Shown: positions 1 to 16,040, numbered from the stretch's first letter. The stretch is 64,000 nucleotides of DNA from Cricetomys ansorgei (GCA_026225945.1 JAMJFZ010000769.1:3219501-3283500), one strand, 5' to 3'. Translations and numbers: made by a program. Notes: generated by a model not told the origin, from the sequence alone.

Positions 1-175
1 CTGGGTTTGATTCCCAGGACCTAACCATCTATAGCACATAACCATCTGTAACTCCAGTACCAGGAGATCCAGTGCCCTCTTCTGGCCTCCATGGTCATCA
101 GGCACACACATGGTTCACATACATACAGTGCACATAAAACACCCACAAACAAAATAAGAATAAAGTAAATATTAA
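1..175 (+). repeat. B2/B3-type SINE, 5' truncated by the window edge
   Basis: Begins inside the tRNA-related part (GGGTTTGATTCCCAGGACC), then has the typical ACCATCTGTAACTCCAGT and CCCTCTTCTGGCCTCC words and an A-rich tail near 150-175. Confidence 0.8.
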
Positions 176-1140
176 TAAAAATAGTACTCTGAGTTCTTGC
201 TACCAAACCTAACACTTTCTTTCTAATGCCTGGGAAACACTTGGTGGAAAAACAGAAACAATTCCTGCAAGTTGTCATCTGAGTTCTACACAGTGGTGCT
301 ACCCTGCTTTCCACTTTCCCTTTCCCTGCAGGAAGGTGATAAATAAACAAACAAACAAACAAACAAATAAATAAACAAGGTTAAAACAAGAATAGTATGC
401 TGATTTCCTCGTGAACTTGGCCTATCCACTTTTAAATTGTCATGATCCAGGAAAAAAAATATTTATTAATATTTATTAAGTGCTCTATCGGGACTTAAAA
501 CCTAAGTCTGAATTTACTCCCATTTACTTTTGAAATTGAAGTTTATACAGTTTTAAGATAGTGCATGTACTAGAGAGTGAACACAGGACTATGATTTCCC
601 TGCATTATGCATTTGGTTCACAGTATAATAGAATGGACATTGTTGTTACTGTTGAGAAGGATTTTGTAAACATTTTCGGTCTGCTCTTTAGCAATTACAC
701 TTTATAATACATTTTTTTTTGATCTCTAGTCTTTTCCACATCTATCCTTTTAAGGGAATGTTGCCTGCACTTATCATTTTTATACATAGTTTGGCATCAG
801 TTACAAATTAGTGCAACTAAATTATTGCATGAAGGCCGTGAGTGTCTCCAAAGAACTTTCTAATAGATATTTCAAATTGGAATCAAAACAATGTGCTGAA
901 AAATTACAGCGAATGTGGAGTTCCATTTGGTTATTAAATTGAAATAGTTTTGCCCACTGTCCCACAGAAGACATAACTCAAATGTCTGAGCCTATGGCAG
1001 ATAGAAGACATAACTCTAGTCTATATGTCTTTTATATATACTTACAGGAGTAATGTGTATATAAATAAAAATTGTGAAATATTTCTAAGAACCTAACCAT
1101 TTGTATTACCTTTACAAGTTTTTAAATTATTTATTTAGCT
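176..1140. other. Unannotated AT-rich stretch
   Basis: Contains an AAAC/AAAT microsatellite at about 342-376. Nothing else was recognised; the 113-residue open frame reading out of the SINE on the minus strand is not gene-like. Confidence 0.5.
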
Positions 1141-1418
1141 ATGTGTGGTGTATACATATGTGCACATGTGATGGTCAGAGGATACCAGATGTTTTTTTTT
1201 TCTTTATTGCCTTGATGTAGGCTCTCTCATTGAACCTGAAGCTTGCTGCAGCTGACTAACAAGCCCCAGGGAACCTGCTTCCAATGCTGTGTCCACCCCA
1301 ATGCTGTAGTTGCAGATATGTGCACCTTGGCCCAGTTAGGTGTTGGAGATTTGAATCCCAGTTTTAATGCATGCAAATAGAAGTGCTTTTACCAACTGAG
1401 CCATCTCCCATTCCCCCT
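1141..1418 (-). repeat. B3-type SINE
   Basis: Reverse orientation: GTGCACATGTGATGGTCAGAGG near the left end and the reversed A-box ACTGAGCCATCTCCC at 1398-1412. Diverged, with an extra ~40 bases in the middle. Confidence 0.7.
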
Positions 1419-1678
1419 TTTTAAATCTATATAATCCTAACTGTACTTTTGTTCTGTTTTAAACCAGGGGCTTGCTATATACCTAGCATTCCCTTGATCT
1501 CCATATGCATACTAGAGAGCACTGAACTCAGGATTCTCTGGCTTCTACATGCCAACAGGGTTGTGCCATGAATTTTCTCAGTTTAACTTTTCCTCTCTAA
1601 ATATAAGAAAAAGATGTGAATAGATACATAACACACATTATATCATTTAGACCTTACTTGGCTAAGCATTTAAATGTT

Positions 1679-1916
1679 TTTTAATTAATTAATTTTACTT
1701 TATATGTATTAATGTTTTACCTACATGTATTTATGTGATATATGTGCACCACGTGTGCCTGATTCCTATGGACGGGACACCAGAATAAAGCATCACATTC
1801 CTTTGTACTGGAGTAATGGATAGTTGTGAGTCACCACGTCAGTGCTGAGAATTGAACTCAGATCCTCTGCAGGAGCAACAGGGGCTCTAAACTTCTGAGC
1901 CATCTCTCCAGACCCT
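1679..1916 (-). repeat. B3-type SINE
   Basis: Reversed tail (TTAATTAATTTTACTTTATATG), GTGCACCACGTGTGCCTG in the body and the reversed A-box GAGCCATCTCTCCAGACC at the right end. Confidence 0.8.
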
Positions 1917-2625
1917 GGCTAAGAAGTCTTAATAACTTTTTAACACGGTTGTTTTTGTTTTCTCTTGCTTTTCCTTCAGATATTAGAAACTAAGTTGAAA
2001 AACACATAAAAAGCAATGGTTGTGAAATTTTGGGAGCCATATCCCCAGACCTCCAGACCCCCAGATGCCATGCCTAATTTTAAAACTACAGTGCAAAGTT
2101 CAGACTCACTAGTTTTTGCAAGTGAGTTTCTTTTGGGATCTTTGCTGACCCTTTCTTGACAATCGAACAGGTAGGGGCTTATTCTAGGTCACCAGGGACT
2201 TATCCCTACCTCTGAATCTCAGTCAACAGGTACTTTGGTCAAGATAACTTCCATTCCAAAGTCTAACTTATTGTGAAAATGTCTCTACATGCTCCAAAAG
2301 GAAAAGACATAATACCCATTTCAGAAAGTATAGAAAGATAGCCATTGTCAGGTTGTTCAATGACATCCTTCATTTAAACAGTAGTCTGCAAAGAGGGATT
2401 TATCATAATTCATTAAAGTTTAGGGGAAGTTGGTTTTCTGCATTTTCTTACCCCAATAACATATACAAAATGAAAAAAAAAGTATTGAGTAGAATTTGCT
2501 CACTTACTATCACAAACTTACATTAAAAAAGACAAAATAATTTTAAACAATTAACCTCTTCTAAACTATATTGTAGTTTTATACACTGCATGGATGCCTA
2601 AAGCATTTTCATTTCTTTTAAAAAA
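1917..2625. other. Unannotated stretch, possible old LTR piece
   Basis: At 2025-2260 the sequence is less AT-rich and begins with a GGGAGCCATATCCCCAGACC word, faintly like the start of a rodent ERVK-type LTR. The resemblance is too weak for a call. The rest shows nothing. Confidence 0.25.
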
Positions 2626-2820
2626 TACCTCTTTTTATTTTTGCCTATATGTTTGTCTGTTCACTATGTCCATGTCTAATGCCCTTGGAGGTTAGAAGAG
2701 TGCTGCACATCCTGGAAATGGAGTTCTAGTCAGCTGTGAGCCACCATGTGGGTGCTAGGACCTTTTCCTTTATAAGAGCAACCAGTGCTCTTGAACCACT
2801 AACCCATATCTCCAGACACT
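2626..2820 (-). repeat. B2/B3-type SINE, diverged
   Basis: Reversed body with GTGAGCCACCATGTGGGTGC and the reversed A-box region ACCCATATCTCCAGACAC at the right end. Confidence 0.7.
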
Positions 2821-3686
2821 AAAAACATTCTCTATCAGTCTTACATCAAATTGTTTTTATAAAAATACAATCTGTTATTGCAGTTGCTACTGCTTCAACA
2901 TACAGCAATTACTACAGTTTGGTGAGAAACTTATAGAAAAAGACTAACTCAGGAGGAATTTTTAGGAATTTTGAACCATGGCATTTCAAAAATATTGAAA
3001 TGGTAGATTAGACAACAATGGGATTAAATCTAATTTCTTTCCAGCTTTAATGTGCTTAAATAATTCCATTTATTAATGTGGGTTCAGAAAATGTGAATAA
3101 ACCAAAGTTATATAATCCCCTATCTGATTAGGAACAAAACTGTTTTATCCTCTTTCCCTTTTCCATGGCAGAAAGCCAAAGAACAAAGTGTGCTGTGTAT
3201 GCATGAGCAAGGGTCCGCATTAAAAGAAGAAAACCATGCTTTGTTTTACTTTACTTTACTTTAAAACATAAACATTTTTTTTTAATTTTTACAACAGAAA
3301 AACATAATATTCAGATTTAAATTCTGAGTATATTTTTAAATCAAACTTTTTTTTGGCAACAGAAATATGACCTTACAATGCTACTAATTTTTCACCAAAT
3401 TCAGGCAATTCCTTTGGTTAATTATAAGAGAACAACAGAAGCTTATTTTACTTCTATAGGCATGTAGTATAAGGGGTAACAAGGTGTAGAGGAATAGGCC
3501 TATGTGAAAGTGAGTAGCAAAAACAAGTAACAGGAAAGTGTTGAAAAGGTTATAGAGGAAATAAAAATACTTTCATTATAAATCATTGCAAACAGAAGGC
3601 AAACAAAATCCTACTACTCAAGCTCATTTTTAAAGGCCTATCTACTGAAGGACTATACAGTTTCAGGTGATGCTTCAGAATACCCC
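2821..3686. other. 3' flank / putative 3' UTR of the DCAF8-like gene
   Basis: AT-rich sequence downstream of the stop codon on the gene strand. It holds a short TTTAC pentamer run (3243-3263), T-runs at 3275-3283 and 3345-3352, and the candidate polyadenylation words listed separately. No other gene or recognisable SINE is seen. Confidence 0.5.
3069..3074 (-). promoter_or_regulatory. Possible polyadenylation signal for the DCAF8-like gene
   Basis: TTTATT on plus is AATAAA on the gene strand, about 610 nt beyond the stop codon. An ATTAAA variant occurs earlier at 3281-3286, next to an A-rich gene-strand stretch (about 3273-3290) that could be the remains of the retroposition tail. In AT-rich DNA such hexamers are frequent by chance, so neither is decisive. 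Confidence 0.25.
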
Positions 3687-6536
<2,850 letters not shown>

Positions 6537-6539
6537 TCA

Positions 6540-7098
6540 GTACAGTTTCTCCTTCCTCCCTCCCTCCCTCTCCCTCTCAGTCTCCGTCATCTCTGTCTCC
6601 ATCTTAGTCTCCTTCTCCCTCTCCCCCCCCTCCCTCTCTCCCTCTTCCTCCTTCCACTTCGCCTTCCTCCCCCTTCCCTTCTCGCCCCTTTCCCTCCCGC
6701 TTCCCCCTCCCTCTCCTTCCCCCTCCCTCTCCCTCCCCCTCTCCCCCCTACCCTCTCTCCCCCTTCCACTTCTCCTTCCTCCCCCTTCCCTCCTCGCCCC
6801 TTTCCCTTTCCCTCCCGCTTCCCCCTCACTCCTCCTTTCCCTTCCCTCCTCCTCCTCCTCTCCCTCTCCCTCCTCCCCCTACCCCCTTCCCTCTCTCCCC
6901 CTTCCACTTCTCCCTCCTCCCCCTTCCCTCCTCCCCCCTTCCACTTTTCCCTCCTCTCCCTTCCCTCCTCCCTCTTCCCTCCTCCCCACTCTCTTTCCCT
7001 CCCACTTCCTCCTCCCTCTCCCTCCCTCCTCCCTCTACCCCCTCCCCTCTTCCCTTTTCCCTTCTCAACCTCTCCCTTCTTTCTGTCTTCCTTTTTTT
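6540..7098. repeat. Long polypyrimidine (plus) / polypurine (minus) tract
   Basis: About 550 bases are nearly all C and T on the plus strand, built from irregular CCCTC, CCTTCC and TCTCC words without a fixed period. The few purine interruptions cluster near 6580-6610. It lies about 290-840 bp upstream of the DCAF8-like start codon, so the gene strand is G/A-rich. The open frames inside it (Pro/Leu/Ser-rich on plus, Gly/Arg/Glu-rich on minus) are composition artefacts. Such tracts can form triplex DNA and are prone to length change. Confidence 0.9.
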
Positions 7099-9261
7099 CA
7101 TGTTAAGAGCTCTGTATCAAGAGAGTCAATCAGGTAGCTACATATGCTGCTTACTTTTTTTTTTAAATCAAATTTATTTGTGAGGAGTAGATGGCACATA
7201 CATGATGAACATACATACATTCAGCCAATACTCTCATACAACAAAATAAATAAATTTAAAACCTGAAAAATAATGGAAAAAATTAAGAAGAAAAACTGTT
7301 CATTAACAAGGGTCTTATTCATATGTGTAATACAAAACAGAAAACCTGGAACACAAAACCTTATTATTCATAGATTATGCATACCATGAAGAAAAGAGAC
7401 AAAAGACAAGTCAATGCATGGAGTAGAATTGGTATGACATTTAAGTAGATATATGACTATTAAGAGAAATAGACAGCCATGCTTCTAAAGTAAAGAAATT
7501 TCCAGTAGGATGGATTCAACACAAATTCTCTGAAACAGTTGAATAATGTTTCTAGAACTGTAAAAAGGCCACTATGAAGAATTATGTACAGTCAGAATGG
7601 AAAATGATAGACAAACACATTTGTGGTGATATTTGATATGGCCACTGGAATTAGAAGAAGCCACTTGCAATTAAGCAGTCTATGTGGAGCATCATGGGAA
7701 TTTTAAATTTTATTTTATTCTATATGTTATAAGAAACTTTTAGAATATTGTGAGCAGTATAATAAATTATGTATCTTGGTTTTTTAAAAGAGTTCCACTA
7801 GCTGTTTCGTATAAAAAATAGTACAAGGTGGGAAAAAAAGTACTAAACTCTTATTTTAATCCATATGAGAAATTAATGGCCTTGGAATTAGAGTGGGGAT
7901 AGTGTTGGTGGTGAAAAACAGATTCAAAATAAAATTTAAATGGGAAATTCTAGAATGTGTTGATGAGTTTAGGGCAATTGTATGGGGAATTATATAGGTT
8001 AATGACAAGAAGCCCATATCAGTTGGACAATTTGAAATATCTTAACAGGAAGATAGTATGTCTCCAAACATTAAGGTGTGGGGAAAAGTGAGGTATTAAT
8101 AAACACCTCAGGTCTGGGACTACCTCTTCATGAACTCATGGACCAGAAAAACAAACTTATCGCTTCCATTTTCCTCATTCTGCTCTGTTGCTTTTGCTTC
8201 TAAGGTTGTTTGCTTCTAATGTTGTCATAACAGGGAAGGGAAAAATGCAGATGGGTAATGGTAAGCTAGGCAAGTTCTGAATGATTCTTAAGTATTTGGC
8301 AGAGTTCTCAAATGCAGGAATGTAGTAAGGAAATAACTAGATTAAAATAAAGTCTAAAATAATTTTCTAGCTGAGAATGGTAGAGAGTTACAGGGGTGAA
8401 GGATAAAGGTATATATTCTGTGGGATTAATATGCCAATAAAATATGGCAGCCTGATTCTGAATATATCAAAGGAAGAAATGAGTCCCTAAGTGTTTAGCT
8501 TACCAAGAGATAGTCATTTCTGAAAGGCAATATTACACTTCTCATGTAGTAGGCTAATCTTCCCTTCTTTCATGTAAATAAAGCACACTTGTAAGTCACA
8601 AAATTGTGATGTGAAATAAATACTAAGGTTAGTATGAAAAAGTTTCATAAAGTTTTATGAAAACTTACATTTAAGCATATTTTTCTGTATTATAGAAGTT
8701 GATATTCCAAATTTTCAAATGCCAAGATCAGACTATCACTTGGAATCAAAAGAAGTAAAAAAAAATAAAACAAATGTGATTGTAAACAAGTTATACTATA
8801 TTAATTATATATATTATTAATATATATTAATATATAATTCATATATATAATATATGAATTATTGAAATGATCTTGTTAAAGCAGGTTGACATGAAATATT
8901 AATAACTGTGTTGGGTCTGTGAGAGTGTATATATTGGTTTTTAGCAAAAACATTTGCATGTAACAATGAAAGAAGTGTAAAAGTGTAGGAGTCACTTAAC
9001 CTAAAGTTTCTTCTAGGCTCTTATGTACACTCCCATGTTCCTGATTCATCTTTATTTTGCTTCAGTTCCTTTTCTGTGTAGGATCCAGTAAGGTGAGAAA
9101 TAGAAATGAACAAGTGAGCACAAGAAAGATTTTGGGGGGAAAAAGGTCTTGATATGAGAATAGGAAAGAATAAGTGTATGCAGCACGAGACAAATCAAAC
9201 TCATAATTGAATATCATTTATTTGAATAAGTTCTCAAACTTTTACACCCCATGAACTTTTT
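7099..9261. other. Unannotated AT-rich intergenic stretch
   Basis: No gene was recognised. A short SINE-tail-like piece with CATACATACATT and AAAATAAATAAAT lies at about 7197-7262. An AT palindromic cluster at 8797-8865 is listed separately. Confidence 0.5.
8797..8865. repeat. AT-rich palindromic cluster
   Basis: Alternating TATATATTAATATA and AATTCATATATA words form overlapping inverted repeats, including ATTCATATATATAATATATGAAT, which reads almost the same on both strands. Confidence 0.75.
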
Positions 9262-9421
9262 GTTTATTTGTTTGTTTGTTTTTTCAATACAAAGTTACTC
9301 TGTTGTAACTCTGGCTGTTCTGGAACTCTGTAGACCTGACTGGTCTCGAACTCACAGAGATCCGTCTGCCTCTGCCTCCCAAGTGCTGGGATTAAAGGAG
9401 TGCACCACCACCACCTGACTC
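9262..9421 (-). repeat. B1 SINE
   Basis: Reverse-complement B1: a TTTG-rich reversed tail, TCTCGAACTCACAGAGATCC, CTGCCTCCCAAGTGCTGGG and ATTAAAGGAGTGCACCACCA. Relatively well preserved. Confidence 0.92.
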
Positions 9422-10289
9422 AAGAACTCTTTATACTCTTAAAAATTGAGAAATTCTAAATCACGATTTTTGTGGGGTTTGTCTATTAATATTTACCATA
9501 TTATAAATAAAAGCTGAAATATGTTTAGCTAATTATTACTGTTTGTAAAATAATAGCCCATTGCATATTTCCACAAAGAGTGTGTATTTTATGAAAGATT
9601 CTTATTGTTTCTTAAGCAAAATACTTTTAATGAGAAGACTGGAATTATTTTTACCACTTTGTGTGTTTTAATATCTGGTTTAATACAAGACATCTGTATT
9701 CTCATATTTACTTCTTCATGCAACCTATTTCTACATAGCTAGTAACGCAATGGCTGGAAAATTAGACTGTAAAATTGTGAGAGGATAGAAGTAAAAAAAA
9801 AAAAGAAAAACATCTTGGAGTGATTGGAAAAATAATTTTGGCCCTGAGACGCACTAAACATGCTTTAGAGACTTCCACCACAATATTCTCAAGTATACTT
9901 TAAGAATAGAATTAAAATGAATATAGAAAAGCTATGTTTAAGTAGTAGGTGATACATAAATAATTCACATTGGTATTTTACAAATTACAGTCTCAGGGCA
10001 AGAAATAAGTTGGAGAAATGCAAGGCTAGATGTTTGGAAACTAATTAAATATAAACAATTTATCACATCCTATGTTGAAGGAATGCCATACAGATGTATT
10101 TATAATCCTGGTGATGTTCCTTTGCCTGTTTCTCTCTATTCAAGAGTAAGTTATTTTAAAGCAAATATTATTGGTTTTTGTGTTTTGTTTGGTTTTTACT
10201 TCTTCATGTAGGGCTTGAACTCAGGACCTTATTCTATCATTGGCTATTACACATATTCAAGTATCAATTTTATACTTCGTGTGTATATA
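9422..10289. other. Unannotated AT-rich stretch
   Basis: Only a poly(A) run near 9794-9806 stands out; no gene or clear repeat was recognised. Confidence 0.5.
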
Positions 10290-10636
10290 TTTATGTGTGT
10301 GCATGGGTGTGGTATATGTGCGTGGTATATAAACCTATATGTGTGTATAGGATCATCACGCTCATGTGCACACCAAGATCAGTGGAAGACATCCAGTGTC
10401 CTTCTTTGTCACTCTCTACCTTACTCCTTTAAGACAGGGTCTTTTACTAAACCCAGAGCATGCACAGTGATCAGTAAGTTCTAGTGATTCTCCTGTTTCT
10501 GCCTTATTCTACAAAGAGGGTACAGGTATGTGTAGGCATGATGAGATCTTGTACATAAGTCCTGGGGTCCAAATTCAAGTCATCATGCCTACACAGCAGG
10601 AACTCCTACTTACTGAGATATTTCCCTAGTCCCCCT
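10290..10636 (-). repeat. B4-type composite SINE
   Basis: Reversed CA-rich tail (GTGTGTGCATGGGTGTGG), the AGACAGGGTCTTTTACTAAACC junction, a B1-like middle and a reversed ID/tRNA-like head (TACTGAGATATTTCCCTAGTCC). The order fits the B4 family. Two short open frames inside it are not genes. Confidence 0.65.
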
Positions 10637-13370
10637 CCCCCCAGGTACCACTTTGATTTATTTCTTTACACTATAGGTTTTGGCACCAAGTAAAGACTGG
10701 TAAAAAACAAAAGAAAGAACAAGCTAAATAGCTATCAGAGGAGTGCAGGTAAATGATGGCTTAATGATGTATTCAATGACAGTGAGAGCACATAGAAGTA
10801 AAAAAATAAATGTATGTCATTGGATTCATTTTTGATTAAATGAAACTAGAATTATCTGCATATTAGAAAGGGGCCTTTGAGGAAAAGAGGGACAACACCA
10901 CGTTTACCATAGTGGGTGATCTTGATTCATGAAAGGAGGAGAACAGAGTGAAATTTGAAAGGGTACTTTTTATGTTTATTTTGAATATGACAGATTTCTG
11001 TTGGTTGTGGGAATTGAACCTCTTTTGGCACTTTAGTCTTTAAAGTTATATAATTGTCTTATCTAATTAAGCCAAGATCACACTATATTCTAATATTTGT
11101 TTTCAATGCTTTAATATTTTAGTATTTGTTTTTAGTACTTTTGATGTTTTAGTGTTTATTTTAATGTCTTAGCATTTTAAATATTTAATAAGAATTCTTA
11201 GATGGTTGCTGGCCTATATTTGCAGTTCTATTAGTAAGTGCAGCTTTACTCCAACCAATTGGGATTAATTTGGCTGCAGCGCAGTGAATGCTATTTTGTA
11301 TTCAGATTCACTTTAATATACTCATAGATTCCATCTAGAATGTAGAAACTGCATTACCTTTACAATTGTGTGAAGGAATGTTCTGGTGTAATTATTCAAA
11401 TGCACACATAATAGAAAATATGGAGGGGGCGAAGTGGATTACTGTAAGATACTATATTTTGGACATGCCATTGCTTTTGCACTCATGAACTCACAACAAA
11501 TGTGGTTACCTTCACAAGACCTGTCCAAGGTTAAGCCGCTAGAAACACAACTCAGAATAAAGCATTGGAAAAACCAGGATTGTCAATCACATGGGCCTAT
11601 TTTCTTCAACAGAAGGAAATGAATGATGCCTAGTCACCTGGGATGCCAGAGTAAAAAGTGATCCATAAACCTGATGACTCTTTGCTATTCTATTAAGAGC
11701 CAGCCTTTACCTGAATTTCCCCAATATTTTGAACATTGTTTAGGCCCTAATCCTGCAGTGCATGAATGCATCTCTATAAAAGAGAGTACTTTACATTCCC
11801 ATGTACTTTACATCCATGATAGAATTTGTTCTTATGATTATCATAGATCCTTTTCTAGGCTCTGAGCTGTTTATCAGCCAGTAGAATTCATTCTATTGTA
11901 AAGGTCACAGGTCACAAGTTCTACAATGTTTAAATGTGTAAGAAAAGTAAACCACAAGTTCAGTCTCTGAAAAGCCATGGCCCAGTGTCTACCAAGATGT
12001 CAGTGTCCCAAGTTTCATTCTTCACCTCTCTTGATTCATCACCCCTGTCCCCATACACAGGCCGTGAGGCTTGCAGGGATCCCTGAGACAAGCCAGCTAA
12101 AATTCCAGCATAGATGCTGTATGTTCTCCTGGCCCCTCCACTTACTTAGAAGCTATTAGCAGCTGATAGTTGCTGAGGAAAGAGAATCATCCTTTATTGT
12201 AGATTCTCATGCTACAGTGAGTACCCCCACACCCATGCACATATGGAAAGCAATAACTAGACTTACTAATTAATTTTTGAAGGCATGATTTTGGAAGAAA
12301 GATATTTTTAATGACCTGTCATGGAGTTTGGAGTTTGGCTGGACCTTGAGGGGAAATGGGATGTACATATTATCATATTTAATTGAATACATGTATGAAT
12401 ATGTAAAATAAAACATAAAAATTACTGGTTATAATGCTAATCATCCTCTTACTTTACAAGCTTCAGTGAGAAATAATGAATAAGCATGAATTTTAATAAT
12501 TCACAATTCATTACATAAATATCATGTGATTAGAACAAAAGACGTATCGTGAGGACTATGTTGTGAAAACTTAAAATGAGTTCAGAAGGTAACAAAACTA
12601 TCCGGCTTCATGTTTTCAAGAGGGTACCCTAAACAGACAGGAAATAATACTTTAAACATTAAAAAGGATTTAGTTTTCATGCCCTTTATTGCTGCACATT
12701 TTTCCATCTGGTTAGAGTTGTTATTTTATCGAGTACTTGTCTATTTAGCATAATGTCTTTATATTTTGTTTTCACTGTACTCTACAGGCTTAATTGTTCT
12801 CCCATCCCAAGGGATGTGAATCATTTTCAAGTTAAAAGGAGAAGCATCTGCATAGACAGAAAATAGCAGTCATTTTGTTATAATTACTCTATTTGTTTTG
12901 CTTTTAATTATGCCAAAAAGTATCAATATCTCAAAAAATGAATGACTACCACCTGCCATAAAGGATGAAGAAAGCCCCTTAACTATAATTATTTTTATTA
13001 CTTCAAATTAAAAAAAGCTAGCTTTTTTTTAAGTTTCAGCTTTTGATATACATTGCACGTTTCTCTTGGTTGTACAAGTTACAGATTGTGCCATTTAGGA
13101 AAGTAAAACTTTTGAAAACTCTTATTTTCCTTGGCGCTTCAAAGATTATTGTGTGTTCAGTTAATCTTGCAATTAACAGAGAATATTGGGTATTCATGCA
13201 TTTATTATTCATTTTTACAATTAAAATGAACAATAACATCACTTCTAAGGGTATATACAGTCAATATTAATGCTAATAGGTAAAATAAAGCTGTAATTCT
13301 AAACTGGTGAATAAAGCACCAAGTAAGATATAATGTATATAAGACATAATTTTTAGATTTTTATTGCATT
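10637..13370. other. Unannotated intergenic stretch
   Basis: AT-rich, with short A/T runs. Three short plus-strand open frames (11434-11622, 11674-11865, 11977-12159) show no family resemblance or coding context. No repeat was confidently named. Confidence 0.5.
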
Positions 13371-13556
13371 TTATTCACTTATGATTTTGTGTTGTGGGTG
13401 TTGCATAGGCCAGAGTGTATATGTGGAAGTCAGAGGACAACAACCAACAAGATTCAGTTCTTTCTTCTACCATGTACAACCTGGGATGAGAATTCAGTTC
13501 CTCGGACTTAGCTTGACAGTTGATACCTCCACCTGATGGTCCATCTCAGTGACCCT
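13371..13556 (-). repeat. B3-type SINE, diverged
   Basis: Reversed body GTGTATATGTGGAAGTCAGAGG and a reversed head with ATGGTCCATCTCAGTGACCC. Confidence 0.7.
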
Positions 13557-14618
13557 AATATAATTAATTTTACCTTGACCAATGCATAATCAAGCAATTG
13601 GTTTTAAAAGAAGCAAAATATATATTGTATTGCATATATCTTATTTGAAGAAGTTCTACATTTTTTTTCTCCTCTTATTTGCAATACTAAGGGAATTTTA
13701 GCTCTTTTGCTTTTGAACTGGTCCATTTATGTCTAATATGACCCTTCAGTTTTTCTTTTTTGCTGTTGTTTTTTGTTTGTTTCGTTTTTTTTTTTTAATG
13801 TGGCAGGCAGTGTCAAATCTACATGTGGTATAATCCATTGCTGTCTTGCTCACACATTTTGCCTCATTACTTAGGCACAGTGAATAGTCTTACAGTGCCA
13901 AGGATTCATCCTTAGTGGCATTCTTCTTGCTGGCACTTTCTTTCACGCCCAGTTTGTATATGACTTGGCCCTGGCATCTTTGACTATTCATAATTTTATA
14001 ACAGACTCTGTTCTGAGTCTCAAAAATTCTGTTTATTTTTCTTCCTTATTCCTCATGCCACCAATGTACACCTTTTCAAGGCTACTCAGTTTCAGTATTT
14101 CTATTTGTGTTGAATTAGGAAAACCTTACTTCAAACTTAACAGTGTTCACCAATCTAGTTTTACTGGAGGATCTTGTTTTATAAGGATCATAGAATATTT
14201 TAAAAATTAATAATCCACCAAGAAGGAAAAGAGAAATTTGATATGATTTGGGGTCTTAGACTGAGTTTTGTAAAATACAAATAGAAGGTCTATATTACAT
14301 TTTTGTTATGGACTAATTTGAAAAAATGTAAACTTAAGCTATGAAACAACATACCTTATTTTCTTGTATTGTTTCTAAATAAATATCAAGGTTATTTATA
14401 AAAACAAATCTGCATTAACACTGCCAAAACTTTTGGAATGGATGCATAGTTTTCTGTAACAGTCATTTGAAAACCTGATGATCATTTAGAACATCAAAGT
14501 TTGGTAAATTTTTCTAAAGTCTTCCTTTTAGTTCCACAATTCACAATGTAATAGGAAAGTCATGACATTAAAATAACTTGCATTTGTTACCAAGTATGTT
14601 ATGATGAACTTGTAATCA
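13557..14618. other. Unannotated AT-rich stretch
   Basis: A T-rich run lies at about 13752-13798. The 81-residue open frame at 13965-14210 has no recognisable features. Confidence 0.5.
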
Positions 14619-14931
14619 GGACTAAGGAGATAAGTCAATTAAGTGCTTGCCTTGCAAGCAGAAGGAGCTACATCTGATTCCTATGGTAGCATGAAAAGAA
14701 GCCAAGGAAAGTGGTGGGCATGTGTAACCTCAGTGCTGAGTGGGCAGAAACAGATATATCCTTGGGGCTTTCTGGACACCTAGCCAAGCCAATCAATGAG
14801 TTCCAGGCAAATGAGAGGCCCTGTCTCAAAAAAAGGATGAAAAACACCTGAGGAACTCCTGTTTGTCCTCTGGCCTTTACACATAGGCGTACACATGAAC
14901 ACCCCTCCTCACGCGCACAAACATTATAATG
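14619..14931 (+). repeat. B4-type composite SINE
   Basis: A tRNA/ID-like head (GTGCTTGCCTTGCAAGCAGAAG), a B1-like middle (GGTGGGCATGTGTAACCTCAG), the AGAGGCCCTGTCTCAAAAAA junction and a tail with TCTGGCCTTTACACATAGGC. The order is the mirror of the minus-strand copies at 10290 and 25868. Confidence 0.75.
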
Positions 14932-15865
14932 AAAGACGTTTAGTGAAGAAAGAGGTCTTAAAAGTATGGAAAATTTAGGAAACTATGTACAAATCCTAAA
15001 AGAGATTAGTTAAGCAACTAGTAAACTGAAGATAAACATTCACCTAGAAAGGAGTTGAACATTCCCAGAATTTTGTAAGGACAGATCTGATTCTTTTGGA
15101 ATACTAACAGAGACATTATTCCTGTCTGAGTTGGATGCTTTTCATTTGTATTTTTATACAATTCTTCTTGTTGGTACTGCCAGTCCTATGTTGAACAGGG
15201 GATTATTTGCCTCCTTGCTTTGTACAAGATCTTAGAGGCAAAGTTTTCAGTCTTCTCCACTGATTCTATTATTATTTGGCTTTTTCCATGGTCTTTATTA
15301 AGTTGAGAATTAATATTTCTGTCTATATCTTACTGGAATTTTTCTTTGTGGAAGTATGTTAAACTGTTAATTTTTTTAATCTGCATGAATGGGTATCCTT
15401 TTGAGTTTTTATCTTCTGTCAGTATTGTTTATCACCCCTTTTGACATAGACCAATGGAACAAAATACAGAACCATATTACCAATTTAACTGTCACTGGGA
15501 ATTAGTCTTACCAAGCTACAAAGGATTCAGCTCATGCTATTGACTTGGAACATGCAGTTTACACCTATGCATAGAGAATTTCTATCCAGCAGTTAGAATT
15601 TGGCACAGTTAATTTTATTAAAGGTCTTTACTAAAAATCAATTTATAAATGTGTAATTGTGAGTTTGGATTGGAATGCAATATTTGATATGAAACATGTA
15701 ATAGTATTATTATTTTCTTTCCCTTATTAGTTAATTAGAACTAAACATATATAAATGAACAAGTTATTTCTTTTTTTTCTGAAAAACCAGAATATACATG
15801 CTTCGAGTAAAGTCATTCAGGTAATTCTTTTAGTTTATACCTATCATTCTATTAATTAAATTTTA
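14932..15865. other. Unannotated AT-rich stretch
   Basis: Nothing recognised with confidence. The section at 15120-15420 has a texture like old L1 antisense sequence but no decisive word. Confidence 0.4.
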
Positions 15866-16040
15866 ATATTTATTTTAGCTTTATGTATATATGTTTATGT
15901 GTACCATGTTCCTGCTGGTGGCATCCCCTGGAAAGGAATTACAGATGTTTGTGAGCCATTATTTTGGTGCTCAAAACAAAACTCTGGTCTTCTGTAAGAG
16001 TTGTAAGAGGTCTTAACAGTTGAGAAATGTGTCCAGCCCC
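15866..16040 (-). repeat. B3-type SINE, diverged
   Basis: Reversed: GTACCATGTTCCTGCTGGTG, GTGAGCCATTATTTTGGTGC and the head GAGAAATGTGTCCAGCCCC. Confidence 0.7.

Noticed and set aside
2018..2260. Possible ERVK-type LTR
   Set aside because: Only a weak GGGAGCC start-like word; no end, no polyadenylation layout and no second copy.
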